DNA of 64,000 bases from Pseudomonadota bacterium (GCA_016719885.1 JADJYF010000001.1:434001-498000); one strand, 5' to 3'; positions 44,801-53,925 are shown, counted from the stretch's first letter. The notes: generated by a model from the letters alone, not told the origin. Made by a program: numbers and translations.

Positions 44801-47800
44801 TGGCAACAGCTTGATAGGCGGTGACTCGCGCGACAACGTCGGCTCCGGTGGTTTCACTTCCCTCGGTGGCGGCACCTACTCCATCCAGAGCCCCACCTGG
44901 ACCGCACCGGGCAACAAGACCGACGCCGGTGCGGTGACTTTGTTCAATGCCGCGACCGGCACTTTCAACGGCACGGCCACCAGCCTGGCCGGCGTGCTGG
45001 ACGCCACCAACAGCCTGGTCGGCACCGAGACCAACGATCAGATCGGCAGCGCAGGCGTGGGCTACGCCTACTCCAACACCACCGACAACATCTTCGTCGT
45101 CAGCAGCCCGCTGTGGGACGACACGCCGTCGGTGCCTGATGTCGGCGCGTTGACCTGGTTCAAGCTGAGCGATTCACTGACGGGCGCGGTGTCCAGCGCC
45201 AACAGCCTGGTGGGTTCCGCGCCCAACGACCAGATCGGCAATAGCACCTCGATCCCGGGGCTGTTCAGCAGCGACTTCGGTGTCTACCAGTTGTTCAGCA
45301 GCGGCAACAGCAGTGCGCTGGTCTACTCGGCCACCGCCAACAGCGGCGGCGGCGCGGTGGTGTTCCTGAACGGCGGCAATGCGCCGCTGACCGGTTCGAT
45401 CAACAGCGGCAATGCACTGATCGGCGGAGCGGCGGGCGATGCGATAGGCAGCAACGGCATCTTCGAGGTTGGCGGCGGCAAGTTCGTGGTGCTGAGCCCC
45501 AACCTCGACCAGTTCAGTTCGACCGATGTCGGTGCCATCACGGTCGGTGACGTCAACGGCGGCGTGAGCGGCTTGGTGGATTCCAGCAACAGCCTGGTGG
45601 GTGATACCAGCGGTGACGCCGTCGGCTCGCGCTCGCCCGATTTTCTCGACAGCGGTACCGTGCTGTTCCGCTCACCCAATTGGCACAGCAACACCGGCGC
45701 CGTCACGTTCCTCGATCCGTCCAGCGGGCATTGGTTGAACGATACCGATTTCGCCGGCACCCTCGGCACCAGCAACAGCCTGACCGGCGTCAACCCCGGC
45801 GACAACGTCGGCGCCAACAGCACGCTGCGCAATGTCGCCTTTGGGCGCTACATCATCCGCAGTTCGACGGTGTCCGAATTCAATGGCCCGGCCAATGTCG
45901 GCGCCATCACTTACTTCTCCGATGCCACCGGCATCGCGGGCCAGATTGACAGCACCAACAGCTTCGTCGGCACGCACACCGGTGACCAGGTCGGCAGCGG
46001 CGGCTTCGAGACCCTGGCCAATGGCAACCTGGTCATCCATAGCCCGGCGTGGAATTCCAGCGCCGGCGCGGCGACCTTTCTCGACGTCAACTCAGGCCAT
46101 TTCGGCGGCAGCAATGCCGGCGTGTTGACCGGCAGCCTGGACCAGACCAATAGCCTGGTAGGCCATAGCGCGAACGACAACCTCGGCAGCTTGGGCATCG
46201 AGAGCAGCAACGCCGGGGTCGGTTATTACATGGTCTTCAGCCCCGATGTCGACAACACCAACACCAGCGCCACCGATGCCGGCGCGGTCACGTTTGGCGA
46301 CATCCTGCAGGGCGCGCGCGGTTTCGTCGACGACAACAGTGTTAGCTTCGTCGGCACGCAGACCAACGATCGGGTGGGCGACAACGCCAACACCGATTCG
46401 ACCGACAACGGCAACGTGTTCCTGATCAATCCGCAGTGGCACGACAACATGGGGGCCGTGACCTTCGTCGACCTCGTCAACGGCACGGGCCTGGCGGGTG
46501 ACATCGACAGCACCAACAGCATCGTTGGCAGCTTCAGTGGCGTCAACGGCGACCATGTCGGTATCGGCGGCGTGCAGATGCTGACCAACCACAGGGTGGC
46601 GGTGAGGAGCCCGGACTGGAGCAACGGCGGCAGCACTCTCGGTGCCGGCGCCATTACCTGGGCCAGCGAGCTGACCGGCGGCAGCGGCGTGGTGACGACC
46701 GGCAACAGCCTGGTCGGCGCCAATACCGGCGACGACGTGGGCGGCAGCTTCATCAACCTCGTCAGCGGCAGCAGCAGCCTGCACGTGGTCAGAACCGGCA
46801 GCTTCGATCTCAACAAGAGCGCCTTGACGTTCTTCGACAGTGCGGGCGCCGTGCCGACCGGACTGATGGGCAGCGGCAACAGCCTGGTAGGCTCGACGGC
46901 CAACGACAACCTGGGCAGCGGCGACACCATTCGCCTGGTCGGTTTCGGCGCCAATCGACGCGTGGTGGTCATGAGCCCGAATTGGGACAACGGCGCGGCG
47001 GTCGACGCCGGCGCGGTTACCACCTTCCTGCCGACAGCACCCAAGTCGGGCGTGGTGGGCAACGCCAACAGCCTGGTCGGCACCAACACCGGAGACATCA
47101 TCGGCGACGGTTTCTTCGTCAGTCTCAGCAACGGCAATCGTCTGCTGGTGCACGGCGGTTGGAACAACAACCGCGGCGCGGTCACTTTCTGGAACATGAG
47201 CTCCGACCTGGTAGGCAACGTGGGGCCGGGCAACAGCCTGGTCGGCGCCGCCAGTGGCGAGTTCGTCGGCAGTTTCTCCGCGAGCGAGATCGCCGGCAGC
47301 GGTCGGTACCTGGTGAACACGCCGAATTTCAACAGCAATGCCGGCGCCCTGACCTTCGGCAGCATCACCACCGGCGTGAAGGGTGTGGTGAGTGGCGCCA
47401 ATTCACTGGTGGGCGCCAATGCCGGCGACCACATGGGCCAGAACGTGTTCTCCTTCAGCTTCGGCAACGGCCCGATCCTGATGCTGAGCGCGCATGGCGG
47501 CCGCGGTGCGGTCACCTACCTCAACCCGGCGAATCCCCCGCGCGGCGTGATCAGTGCCAGCAACAGCCTGGTCGGTTCCACCGCTGGCGATGGCATCGGC
47601 CAGTTCGACGAGTTCGTCACCGGTAGTATCCGCGCCATCAATACGCCCGGTTGGGACAACGGCGCGGCCACCGACGCCGGCGCGGTCTCGCTGATCGACC
47701 TCAGCACCGGCACTTTCGTCGGCACCAGCACGCCAATAGCAGGGAACATCTCCGCCGCCAACAGCCTGGTCGGCACTTTCGCCAATGACCAGGTCGGTAA

Positions 47801-49478
47801 CTCTGGTCGCGGCGATTCCATCCGCACCGTTCAAATCGGCGAAGTCCAACAAGGCGCGGTGATGTCCAGCAACTGGAACGGCGGTCGAGGCGCCATCACC
47901 TGGTTTACGATCGGCGAAGCGCTCAACGGTGAAATCTCCACCAGCAATAGCCTGGTCGGCTCGTTCGCCAACGATTTCGTCGGCAGCGGCAGCTTCCCGG
48001 TGCTGTTGTTCAACACGCAGACCCTGCCGCCGGCACTCGCGCCGGCCTTCGGCGCGGTGTTCACGCCCAATTGGCAAGGCGGTCGTGGCGCCATCACTTG
48101 GTTCAAGCCCGGCGAACTGCCGGTCGGCAGGGTCACCGCCAAGAACAGCCTGGTGGGTGCGTTCGCCAATGATTTCGTGGGTGCCGATCACGACGAGAAC
48201 TTCCTCAACGGCATGTTGGAACTGCCGAGCGGCAACTTCGTGCTGACCTCGCCGGACTACAACAGCAATGCCGGGGCCATCACTTTCCTCAACGTCAGCC
48301 GTGGGCTGACGGTGGGCGAGATCAACAGCGGCAACAGCTTCGTCGGCGCGCCCGGCGATCGCATCGGCAGTCGCGATCTGGTCAGCCTCGGCGGCGACCG
48401 CGTGCTGATCATCAGTCCCTCTGCGGCTGTCGACGGCTTCACCAATGCCGGCCGCATAGACCTGTTGGACGGCACCAAGACCCAGGCGGTGGATACCATC
48501 GGCTTCGGCAGCAACCCCAGTGACGAACTGGCGGTGTCGATACCGGCGGTGGTGAAGTTCCTCGATGCCGGCGGCTCGCTGACCCTGCAGGCGAGCAACG
48601 ACATCTTCATCCCCGAAGGCATCACCATCGGCGCCAAGGCCGGCTCATTGACGCTCGAGGCCGGTCGCAGCATCGAGGTCAAGGGCAACATCTTCACCGC
48701 TGGCTTCTTGAAGCTGTTCGCCAATTCCAAGTCGGGTGATCTCGCCCAACGCGGTGAAGGCGAAGGCTTCGTCTCCATCCTGGCCGACAGCAAGCCGACT
48801 TCGGTGATTGCCGGGCAACTGGAAGTCGATGCGGAAGACGTGGTCGTGCAAGGCGGCAACGCCAAGGGCGCCTACGCGCTGCTCTATGGTGTCGACAGCG
48901 CCAAGATCTTCGCCCACGGCAGTGGCCTCATCAGTCTCAAGGCCGGCACCGGTGAAGAAGTGCCGCCGGCGCCGAGCTTCGAGCTTCTCGCGTCCCTGCT
49001 TCCCGGCAATCTCAACGAGGGGCAGCCGATCACCATCGACGCACCGATAGCGCTGTTGCTGGCGGGCAAAACCATGGACGCGACCTCGGCCGAGCGTATC
49101 GAACTGTTCGGTGGCGGCAGCGGCGGCGCGTTCGCGGCGATTGCCTCGTTCGGCGAGATGAAGGTGGAAGCGCAGGACATCACCATGGAAGTAGGTTCGG
49201 CGGCCAATACCGATGCCTTGTTCCTGGGCATGGGCGGCGCGGCCGACATCACCTTCACGAGCTGCGTGGGCTGCGGCGACCTGTTGGCCGATCCGCTGCT
49301 CGATGGCGGCTCGCAGACCGGTACCTTCCTCGCGGGGTTGTTCGTCGACCCGACCATCAACGCGGTGTTGGCCAATATCCTTCAGTCGGAACAAGACGGC
49401 GATGAACCGTCGAGCGACGCTGATGACGATGATGACGACGACGAGAAGGAAGGCGAGACGTCGGTCGACTGCAATTGA
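41823..49478 (+). CDS. Giant TpsA exoprotein with filamentous-haemagglutinin N-terminal domain and repeats
   Basis: A 2551-residue exoprotein that overlaps the FecR gene by 16 nt. After a signal peptide (to about residue 31) the TPS domain is clear: NPTPQTLEITNSPAAVLNWQSF, GSLVSNGHVFLINPAGILIGRDGSVDTAGVV (about 31-270), then beta-helix repeats up to EGTLLLDPKNIRF (about 518). An array of about 26 repeats with NSLVG follows to about residue 2217. The canonical helix sequence resumes at FGSNPSDELAVSIPAVVKFL. The end has CVGC, a poly-acid tract (SDADDDDDDDEKEGE) and a Cys three residues from the stop. It is secreted by the TpsB protein and probably stays on the surface. Confidence 0.93.
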   Translation: MHGSLKITRRRGGQVLSFVTGLIASVGASANPQGAQVVSGSAVFANPTPQTLEITNSPAAVLNWQSFDIGKGETTRFIQQNAASAVLNRVTSGNSSEILGSLVSNGHVFLINPAGILIGRDGSVDTAGVVLSTLQITDQDFLAGRFKFEGDSASGTVTNHGYIKTAPGGEVVLIAPRIENVPEAGRSRSGLIESPNGDLILAAGTAITIASLDDPDITFDVRAPDNEVVNLGKLLASGGTASILAGTIRHSGEINADTASADGTGRISLKASNRIALAEGSLVRASGGKGEDGGDISIDARNQDKNATIDALGAVRADGENGGTVIVRGNNLLVDGIVSARGGEVGGKINIRSTEATIATVNATLQTYTIEGKGGRIAVDGGKSTFVSGSLRASGERGGSVAVLGDEVTLAAARMRADGDSGGGRVRVGGGFRGGEDLHAAERTIVNDTTTINASARANGDGGDVVVWADGTTQFAGSISARGGVDGGDGGRVEVSGKNGLGFSGEVDVTARNGAEGTLLLDPKNIRFTSEELPAAPTKLLDPHPGTDNFFGDRVDYFDAFGNRVSSFNGVSDATTVVVYDPDDDFGGTNAGAVYVYRLSDGALLSELHGVNNTSASDQVGNEFLNAFAFNGRHLLRSRQWGNGAGALTVFDPVNGTSGAVDASTSLVGANAGDNIGSSSLQVLGANSVAVLSPNFNSSAGAVTIVTAGTLRGTVSSGNSLVGANPGDLLGNSITHLGGTNWAVSSANAGLGSLTVLHEGVRTTGVVSASNSVVGSTSGDAIGNGGLFQVGASNTWALTSNSWNGGVGAITWINSTATPTGAVSASNSLVGAVVGDLGNGGGQLGTLGSGRFLLFSENGGAGAVTYISASSLPTGVVDSSNSLVGSLSTDRIGHDANGGSRNFDIINGKFYIYSPTWNNSAGAVTAGDVATGLTPGVVSSSNSLVGASSGDLVGDSQIVNTGFGFGLLRSDNGGAGAVTAIDFSAPPTGTIGAGNSLIGGDSRDNVGSGGFTSLGGGTYSIQSPTWTAPGNKTDAGAVTLFNAATGTFNGTATSLAGVLDATNSLVGTETNDQIGSAGVGYAYSNTTDNIFVVSSPLWDDTPSVPDVGALTWFKLSDSLTGAVSSANSLVGSAPNDQIGNSTSIPGLFSSDFGVYQLFSSGNSSALVYSATANSGGGAVVFLNGGNAPLTGSINSGNALIGGAAGDAIGSNGIFEVGGGKFVVLSPNLDQFSSTDVGAITVGDVNGGVSGLVDSSNSLVGDTSGDAVGSRSPDFLDSGTVLFRSPNWHSNTGAVTFLDPSSGHWLNDTDFAGTLGTSNSLTGVNPGDNVGANSTLRNVAFGRYIIRSSTVSEFNGPANVGAITYFSDATGIAGQIDSTNSFVGTHTGDQVGSGGFETLANGNLVIHSPAWNSSAGAATFLDVNSGHFGGSNAGVLTGSLDQTNSLVGHSANDNLGSLGIESSNAGVGYYMVFSPDVDNTNTSATDAGAVTFGDILQGARGFVDDNSVSFVGTQTNDRVGDNANTDSTDNGNVFLINPQWHDNMGAVTFVDLVNGTGLAGDIDSTNSIVGSFSGVNGDHVGIGGVQMLTNHRVAVRSPDWSNGGSTLGAGAITWASELTGGSGVVTTGNSLVGANTGDDVGGSFINLVSGSSSLHVVRTGSFDLNKSALTFFDSAGAVPTGLMGSGNSLVGSTANDNLGSGDTIRLVGFGANRRVVVMSPNWDNGAAVDAGAVTTFLPTAPKSGVVGNANSLVGTNTGDIIGDGFFVSLSNGNRLLVHGGWNNNRGAVTFWNMSSDLVGNVGPGNSLVGAASGEFVGSFSASEIAGSGRYLVNTPNFNSNAGALTFGSITTGVKGVVSGANSLVGANAGDHMGQNVFSFSFGNGPILMLSAHGGRGAVTYLNPANPPRGVISASNSLVGSTAGDGIGQFDEFVTGSIRAINTPGWDNGAATDAGAVSLIDLSTGTFVGTSTPIAGNISAANSLVGTFANDQVGNSGRGDSIRTVQIGEVQQGAVMSSNWNGGRGAITWFTIGEALNGEISTSNSLVGSFANDFVGSGSFPVLLFNTQTLPPALAPAFGAVFTPNWQGGRGAITWFKPGELPVGRVTAKNSLVGAFANDFVGADHDENFLNGMLELPSGNFVLTSPDYNSNAGAITFLNVSRGLTVGEINSGNSFVGAPGDRIGSRDLVSLGGDRVLIISPSAAVDGFTNAGRIDLLDGTKTQAVDTIGFGSNPSDELAVSIPAVVKFLDAGGSLTLQASNDIFIPEGITIGAKAGSLTLEAGRSIEVKGNIFTAGFLKLFANSKSGDLAQRGEGEGFVSILADSKPTSVIAGQLEVDAEDVVVQGGNAKGAYALLYGVDSAKIFAHGSGLISLKAGTGEEVPPAPSFELLASLLPGNLNEGQPITIDAPIALLLAGKTMDATSAERIELFGGGSGGAFAAIASFGEMKVEAQDITMEVGSAANTDALFLGMGGAADITFTSCVGCGDLLADPLLDGGSQTGTFLAGLFVDPTINAVLANILQSEQDGDEPSSDADDDDDDDEKEGETSVDCN
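43450..48475 (+). repeat. In-gene array of about 26 (plus two degenerate) NSLVG repeats in TpsA
   Basis: Units of about 52-70 residues follow the pattern NSLVG-x3-GD-x-VG, a variable segment, xxSPxW, N/AGAVTF/W, and G-x-VSSS before the next NSLVG. The first, degenerate unit near residue 545 reads FGDRVDYF..NAGAVYVY and links the repeats to FG-GAP-like blades. The Asn-Ser-Leu-Val-Gly block is highly conserved while middle parts vary in length. I recall a Pfam repeat of unknown function with this look (possibly DUF5650) but cannot verify it. Confidence 0.88.
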
Positions 49479-49552
49479 TGGCCTGGACAGGGTAGGCGGG
49501 GACCGCGCCGCCACGGCGCGCGGTACATCCGGGCCAGGCGGCCGAGCGGAGT

Positions 49553-51085
49553 TCAGCCGCCTGCAGGTTCCTTGAGCATCCTCTGCAGCGGTTTGGCCAA
49601 CAGCGCCATCACCACCGTTGCCACCAGCGCGAACAGCGTCAGCGCAGCGAAAATCTGGGCAAGGCCGAGACTGTCGTACAGTCCGGCCACGCGCCCGCCG
49701 AGATAAGACCCTATCGAACTCGCCAGGAACCACACGCCCATGGTCAGGCTCGCGATGCGCGCCGGTGCGAGGCGTGTCATGGCCGACAAACCGACCGGGC
49801 TCAGGCACATCTCGCCGAGCGTGTGCAGGAAGTACATCGCCGCCAGCCACAGCGGACTTACTTTCACGCCGGTTTGCGCAAGGCTGCCGGCGCCGATCAT
49901 GAGTGCGTAACCGGCCGCCATGAACGCGAGTCCGATGGCGAACTTGGCCGGGCTCGACGGCTCGTGGCGGCCAAGCCGCGGCCACAACCAGGCGAAGGCC
50001 GGCGCCAGTCCGCAGATGATGTAGATGGGGTTCAAGGACTGCATCCAACTCGCCGGAAAGTCGAAGCCGAACAGCCGGGTGTCGGTATTGCGTTCGGCAA
50101 ACAGGTTGAGCGTCGAGCCGCCTTGTTCGTACAGCGACCAGAACGCGGTTGCGCCGAGGAACAGGGCCAGCACCAGCCACAGGCGCTGGCGTTCTTCCGC
50201 ACTCCAGTCGCTGCGAGTGAAGATCCAGGTGAAGAACCCGATGGTGATGGCGAGCAGCAACACGCCGAAGATATTGCCGAGCGTCTCTGCGCTGATGGCG
50301 AGATGGCCGTTCATCACCAGCCACGCGCCGAGCGCAGCCATCACCATCAACACCATCGCGCCCCGGCCCGCCCGTTGCACGGCCAGGTCGCGTGCGGCGC
50401 AAGCCGGAGGTGGCGAGCCGGCGGCACCGAAATGTGCGGCGCCGCGCCAATAGCTCACAAGACCGAGCGCCATGCCCAGCGCCGCCGCGCCGAACCCGAA
50501 ATGCCAGGCCAGGCGAGGGTCGATGTCATGGCTGGCCAGGAACTCACGAAAACCGTCACCCTGTGCCAGCGCTCCGCACACCAGCGGCGCGAGGAAGGCG
50601 CCGCTGTTGATGCCCATGTAATAAATCGAAAAGCCGGCATCGCGCCGTTGGTCGTCCGCTGCGTAGAGGTGACCGACGAGGGTGCTGACATTGGGCTTCA
50701 ACAAGCCCGTGCCGATGACGATCAGCGCCAGGCCCAGGTAGAAACTGCTGGTGACGGGCAGCGCGAGACAGACGTGGCCCAGCATGATGATGACGCCACC
50801 GCCCAAGGTCGCACGGCGCGCACCCAGCACGCGGTCGGCCAGCCAGCCGCCCGGCAGGCAGGCGAGATACACCATGCCGGTATACAGGCCGTAGACTGCG
50901 CCGGCGCTGCCGACATCGAAGCCAAGGCCGCCGGCGTCCAGCGGCGCGGTCATGAACAGGATGAGGATGGCGCGCATGCCGTAGTAGCTGAACCGCTCCC
51001 ACAGTTCGGTGAAGAACAGCGTGCCCAAGGCGCGAGGATGGCCGAAGAAGCGCGTGTCGGGCGCGATGGCGGGGGACGAGGGCAT
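49553..51085 (-). CDS. POT family (PTR2) proton-dependent oligopeptide transporter
   Basis: The 510-residue membrane protein begins with GTLFFTELWERFSYYGMRAIL, the ExxERFxYYG proton-coupling motif of POT. Also seen are GGWLADRVLGARRATLGGG, IVIGTGLLKPNVSTLVGHLY, YYMGINSGAFLAPLVCG and the segment WSLYEQGGSTLNLFAE. About 14 transmembrane segments can be made out. It imports di- and tripeptides or peptide-like compounds with protons, across the inner membrane. It is convergent with tpsA and 69 nt upstream of the transporter gene at 51155 on the same strand. Confidence 0.93.
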   Translation of the reverse strand: MPSSPAIAPDTRFFGHPRALGTLFFTELWERFSYYGMRAILILFMTAPLDAGGLGFDVGSAGAVYGLYTGMVYLACLPGGWLADRVLGARRATLGGGVIIMLGHVCLALPVTSSFYLGLALIVIGTGLLKPNVSTLVGHLYAADDQRRDAGFSIYYMGINSGAFLAPLVCGALAQGDGFREFLASHDIDPRLAWHFGFGAAALGMALGLVSYWRGAAHFGAAGSPPPACAARDLAVQRAGRGAMVLMVMAALGAWLVMNGHLAISAETLGNIFGVLLLAITIGFFTWIFTRSDWSAEERQRLWLVLALFLGATAFWSLYEQGGSTLNLFAERNTDTRLFGFDFPASWMQSLNPIYIICGLAPAFAWLWPRLGRHEPSSPAKFAIGLAFMAAGYALMIGAGSLAQTGVKVSPLWLAAMYFLHTLGEMCLSPVGLSAMTRLAPARIASLTMGVWFLASSIGSYLGGRVAGLYDSLGLAQIFAALTLFALVATVVMALLAKPLQRMLKEPAGG

Positions 51086-51154
51086 GCCTGGAACTCCTGG
51101 GCGGTGGTGGCTGCACGCCAGAATACCCCAGGGCCCCGACAGTCGGGGCGCTGA

Positions 51155-52056
51155 CTACTCCGGCGTGTCGGCGCGCGTGTCGGCGCGATGGCGGACAATG
51201 GCGCGCCAGCTCAAGATCACGAGACCGAGCACGATCAGCGACATGCCGAGCAGGTCGCTGGCGAGCAAGGGCTCGCCGAGTTGCAGCGAGGTCGCGGCCA
51301 CGGCGATGACCGGCACCATCAGGGTCATCATGCTCGCCATGCCCGCCGGCAGGCGATTCAGCAACCACGCCCACAGGTACCAGCCGAAGCCGGTGGATAC
51401 CATGCTGGTCACCGCCAGCACTGTCATGAAGCGCGGCGTCCATAGCGGCGCGGGCTCGTGACGCAGCCAGGCGATGGCCAGCAAGACCAGCGATCCCAAG
51501 GTCATCTGCCATGCGGTCATGGACAGCAGGTCCAAGGGCCCGCGCGCAAGCATGCGCTTGGTCATCACAGCGCTCAGCGACCAGAACAGCGCGGCGAACA
51601 ACACCAGCACCTGCGACAGCAACTGGCCATGACCGGACCACGGTTGCACCACCGTCAACAGGCCGGCCAGCGCGCTGGCGATGGCGAGCCACTGCGCACC
51701 CGCACTTTCTCGCCGAGCGTCGCCCAGGCCAGCAACAAGGTCATGAAGGGCATGGTGTACATGAGGATCGACGTGCGATTGGCTGCGCCGCTGACCAGCG
51801 CCATCTGCGAGCAGCCGACCGAGGCGGTGGTGGTGACGAGGCCCAGGCACAACACTTCCCAGCCGCGCACGAGGCGCGCGGAGCGCCCGCTCAGCGGCAG
51901 GCTGATGAGCAGGCACAGGCCGCCCAGCAAGGTGCGCAGCCCGGCGAAAGTGAAGGGGCCGGCATCCAGACCACCGAGCTTGAGCAACACCCAGCTGTAT
52001 CCCCAGATGAGCGACAGCAGGACGAGCGCGGCAAGGGAGCGTCGCGACAATGGCAT
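51155..52056 (-). pseudogene. EamA/DMT-family transporter, interrupted by a frameshift
   Basis: ATG 52056 begins MPLSRRSLAALVLLSLIWGYSWVLLK, the start of an EamA domain (WGYSW). The frame runs to LGEKVR and then breaks; another frame continues AQWLAIASALAGLLTVVQPW through the second EamA half (NRLPAGMASMMTLMVPVIAVAATSLQLGEPL) to the stop at 51155. One missing C in CCC (about 51697-51702) restores LGEKVRGAQWLAIA. The restored length of about 300 residues with ten TM segments is normal. These export or exchange metabolites; the substrate is unknown. Confidence 0.82.
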
Positions 52057-52121
52057 GGGCTTTCGATGCGCACCGGCGATGCACCCAGCGCGCCGCACAC
52101 GGCGCGCTGGGTGCGTGACAG

Positions 52122-52910
52122 TCAATCGCCGCTGAAGCGCGGCTCGGTCTTGGCCGCGTAGGCCGCGGCCGCGGCTTTCTGGTCGGCGCTGGTATGGGTG
52201 AGCAGATTCTGATCGGCATCCATGTGCATGAGCGCGCGGTCCAGCGCGCCCATCACCTGGTTGACGCTGCGCTTGATCATCTGCGCGGCAATCGGCGACT
52301 TGTTGACATAGGTGGCGGCAAACGCGCGCGCCCTGTCGAGGAGTTCGGCGGGCGCCGCCACCTCTTCCAGCAAGCCCCATTCGAGCAGCGTTGGCGCGTG
52401 CACACGCTCGCCGCCGATCACCAGGCGCTTGGCGCGGGTCGGCCCGAGCAGGTGCACGGTCAACGGCAGGCTTTGCCACATGAGATTCATGCCAAGGTCG
52501 ATTTCGGGGTACTGGATGAAGCAGTTCGAGTCGCCGATACGGAAATCGGCCGCCGTCACCAGGCAGGCGCCGCCGCCCAGCGCCCCGCCGTTCCAGGCCG
52601 CGATGGTGATCTGGTCGATGCCCAGCATCGCGTGCAGCGCGCGCTCGCCGATGCGAAAGCGCCGCCGCCGCACCACCAGCGGCTGGGTGAGTTCATCGGG
52701 AAAGTCGACGAGATCGGCGCCCGAGGAAAAATGCCGGCCGGCGCCGGTGAAGATCACGACACACGTGTCGGCGTCCTCACGGAACGACAGCGCGCAATGC
52801 TCCAACTCCGAAAGATGTTCGAAGTTGAGCGCATTGGCGCGCTCGGGCCGGTTGAGCGTGACGAGCGCGATGTGATCGCGCTTGTCGATGGTGAGGTGGC
52901 GGTAGGACAC
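52122..52910 (-). CDS. Enoyl-CoA hydratase/isomerase family protein
   Basis: GTG 52910 follows GGAG by 8 nt; a GTG at 52934 touching the REP element is less likely. The 262-residue crotonase has RPERANALNFEHL, GAGRHFSSGADLV (oxyanion glycines), WNGGALGGGACLVTAADFRIG and YPEIDLGMNLMWQSLPL. Glu is kept in the second catalytic position (YPE), but the first Glu is Cys, so it may not be a plain hydratase. The stop codon is 66 nt from the EamA start. The neighbours do not suggest a pathway. Confidence 0.87.
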   Translation of the reverse strand: MSYRHLTIDKRDHIALVTLNRPERANALNFEHLSELEHCALSFREDADTCVVIFTGAGRHFSSGADLVDFPDELTQPLVVRRRRFRIGERALHAMLGIDQITIAAWNGGALGGGACLVTAADFRIGDSNCFIQYPEIDLGMNLMWQSLPLTVHLLGPTRAKRLVIGGERVHAPTLLEWGLLEEVAAPAELLDRARAFAATYVNKSPIAAQMIKRSVNQVMGALDRALMHMDADQNLLTHTSADQKAAAAAYAAKTEPRFSGD

Positions 52911-52934
52911 GGATGGAACTCCGACTCGAATCAC

Positions 52935-53016
52935 TGTGGGTCAGACTTCAGTCTGACACCTGCTCGAGGCACTCGAAACGAGGTCCTTTGAATGTCAGAC
53001 TGAAGTCTGACCCACA
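52935..53016. repeat. REP-like element, family B (copy B3, inverted pair)
   Basis: Both arms carry the perfect GTCAGACTTCAGTCTGAC with TGTGG before it, in inverted order over a 33-nt spacer. It sits between the crotonase gene (24 nt from its start) and the 3' end of the LLM gene (22 nt). Confidence 0.93.
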
Positions 53017-53037
53017 AACGAGGATGGCCGCCGCTCG

Positions 53038-53925
53038 TTACGGGAAAATCTGCGCGGCGAGCTCCTTCAGCTCCGCACAGATGTCGGCCTCGCTCTGGCT
53101 CTGGATCCACAGTACCGCGCCGTTGGCGCCGGACTTCGCCACCTCGGCGAGCTCGGCGGGCTTGCGGAAGAATGAATCGGGCGCGAACAAGGTCACGTCG
53201 ATGCTGGCCGGATCGCGACCTGCGGCCTTGGCGAGCTTGGTCAACTGCGCGCGGCCATTGGCGATCTCGGTGAGGTCAACGGAGAAGGGCAGCCAGCCGT
53301 CGCCCCACTCGACCGTGCGCTTGAACACCAGCGGCGAGCCGATGGAACCGAGCAGCACCAGCGGATTCGGACGACGCGCCGGGCGCGGCAGGCAGATCAC
53401 CGGCGGGAAGTTGTAGTACTTGCCCTGGTGGCCGACGTACTCGCCGCTCCACAGCTTCTTCATGACCTCGATCGATTCCTTGGTCTGGCTCCAGCGGTGT
53501 TCGAAATCGCCGCCCATGATGCGGCATTCGGCTTCGTTCCAGCCGGCGCCGATGCCGAGCATCATGCGGCCGCCGGAATAATGATCGATGCTCGCCACTT
53601 CCTTGGCGGTCAACAGCGGGTTGCGCTCCGGGATCAGCGACACGCCGGTGCCGAGACCGATGGTCTTGGTGGTGCCCGAGGCGCGCGCCAGGGCGATGAA
53701 CGGGTCCGGCATCTTGAACAGGTATTCGGGCGCGGGTTGATCGGCCTGCTTGCCGGGATAGACCTCGGCCGAGCCCTCCGGAATCACGGTGTGTTCCGGC
53801 ACCCAGTAGGATGAGAAACCGCAGTCTTCGGCGCACTTGGCTATCACGGCCGGATCGCCGTTGTGCATGTCGGCCATCACCTGGAACACACCTACATTCA
53901 AACCTTGGGCGGTTTTCTTCGCCAT
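53038..53925 (-). CDS. LLM class oxidoreductase, probably F420-dependent
   Basis: ATG 53925 is 6 nt past GGGGAG, which abuts another ATG at 53931. The 295-residue barrel protein has CGFSSYWVPEHTVIPEG, TKTIGLGTGVSLIPERNPLLTAKEVASIDHYSGGRMMLGIGAGWNEAE. It is a close relative of the product of 31386-32285 (SYWVPEH, GVFQ, SIDHYS, GIGAGW, PLLxAKEVAS). Such Rv2161c-type enzymes are usually F420-dependent reductases or hydride-transfer oxidoreductases, and F420 genes are in this window. Substrate unknown. Confidence 0.87.
   Translation of the reverse strand: MAKKTAQGLNVGVFQVMADMHNGDPAVIAKCAEDCGFSSYWVPEHTVIPEGSAEVYPGKQADQPAPEYLFKMPDPFIALARASGTTKTIGLGTGVSLIPERNPLLTAKEVASIDHYSGGRMMLGIGAGWNEAECRIMGGDFEHRWSQTKESIEVMKKLWSGEYVGHQGKYYNFPPVICLPRPARRPNPLVLLGSIGSPLVFKRTVEWGDGWLPFSVDLTEIANGRAQLTKLAKAAGRDPASIDVTLFAPDSFFRKPAELAEVAKSGANGAVLWIQSQSEADICAELKELAAQIFP

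Noticed and set aside
43815..48345. CRISPR-like periodic DNA repeat
   Set aside because: The period reflects the coding repeat NSLVG (156-210 nt units with codon drift) inside tpsA. There are no short identical repeats with unique spacers.
49503..49520. Hairpin between tpsA and the POT gene
   Set aside because: CGCGCCG/CGGCGCG with a CCA loop has no T-run and lies in a GC-rich gap; it is not a convincing terminator.
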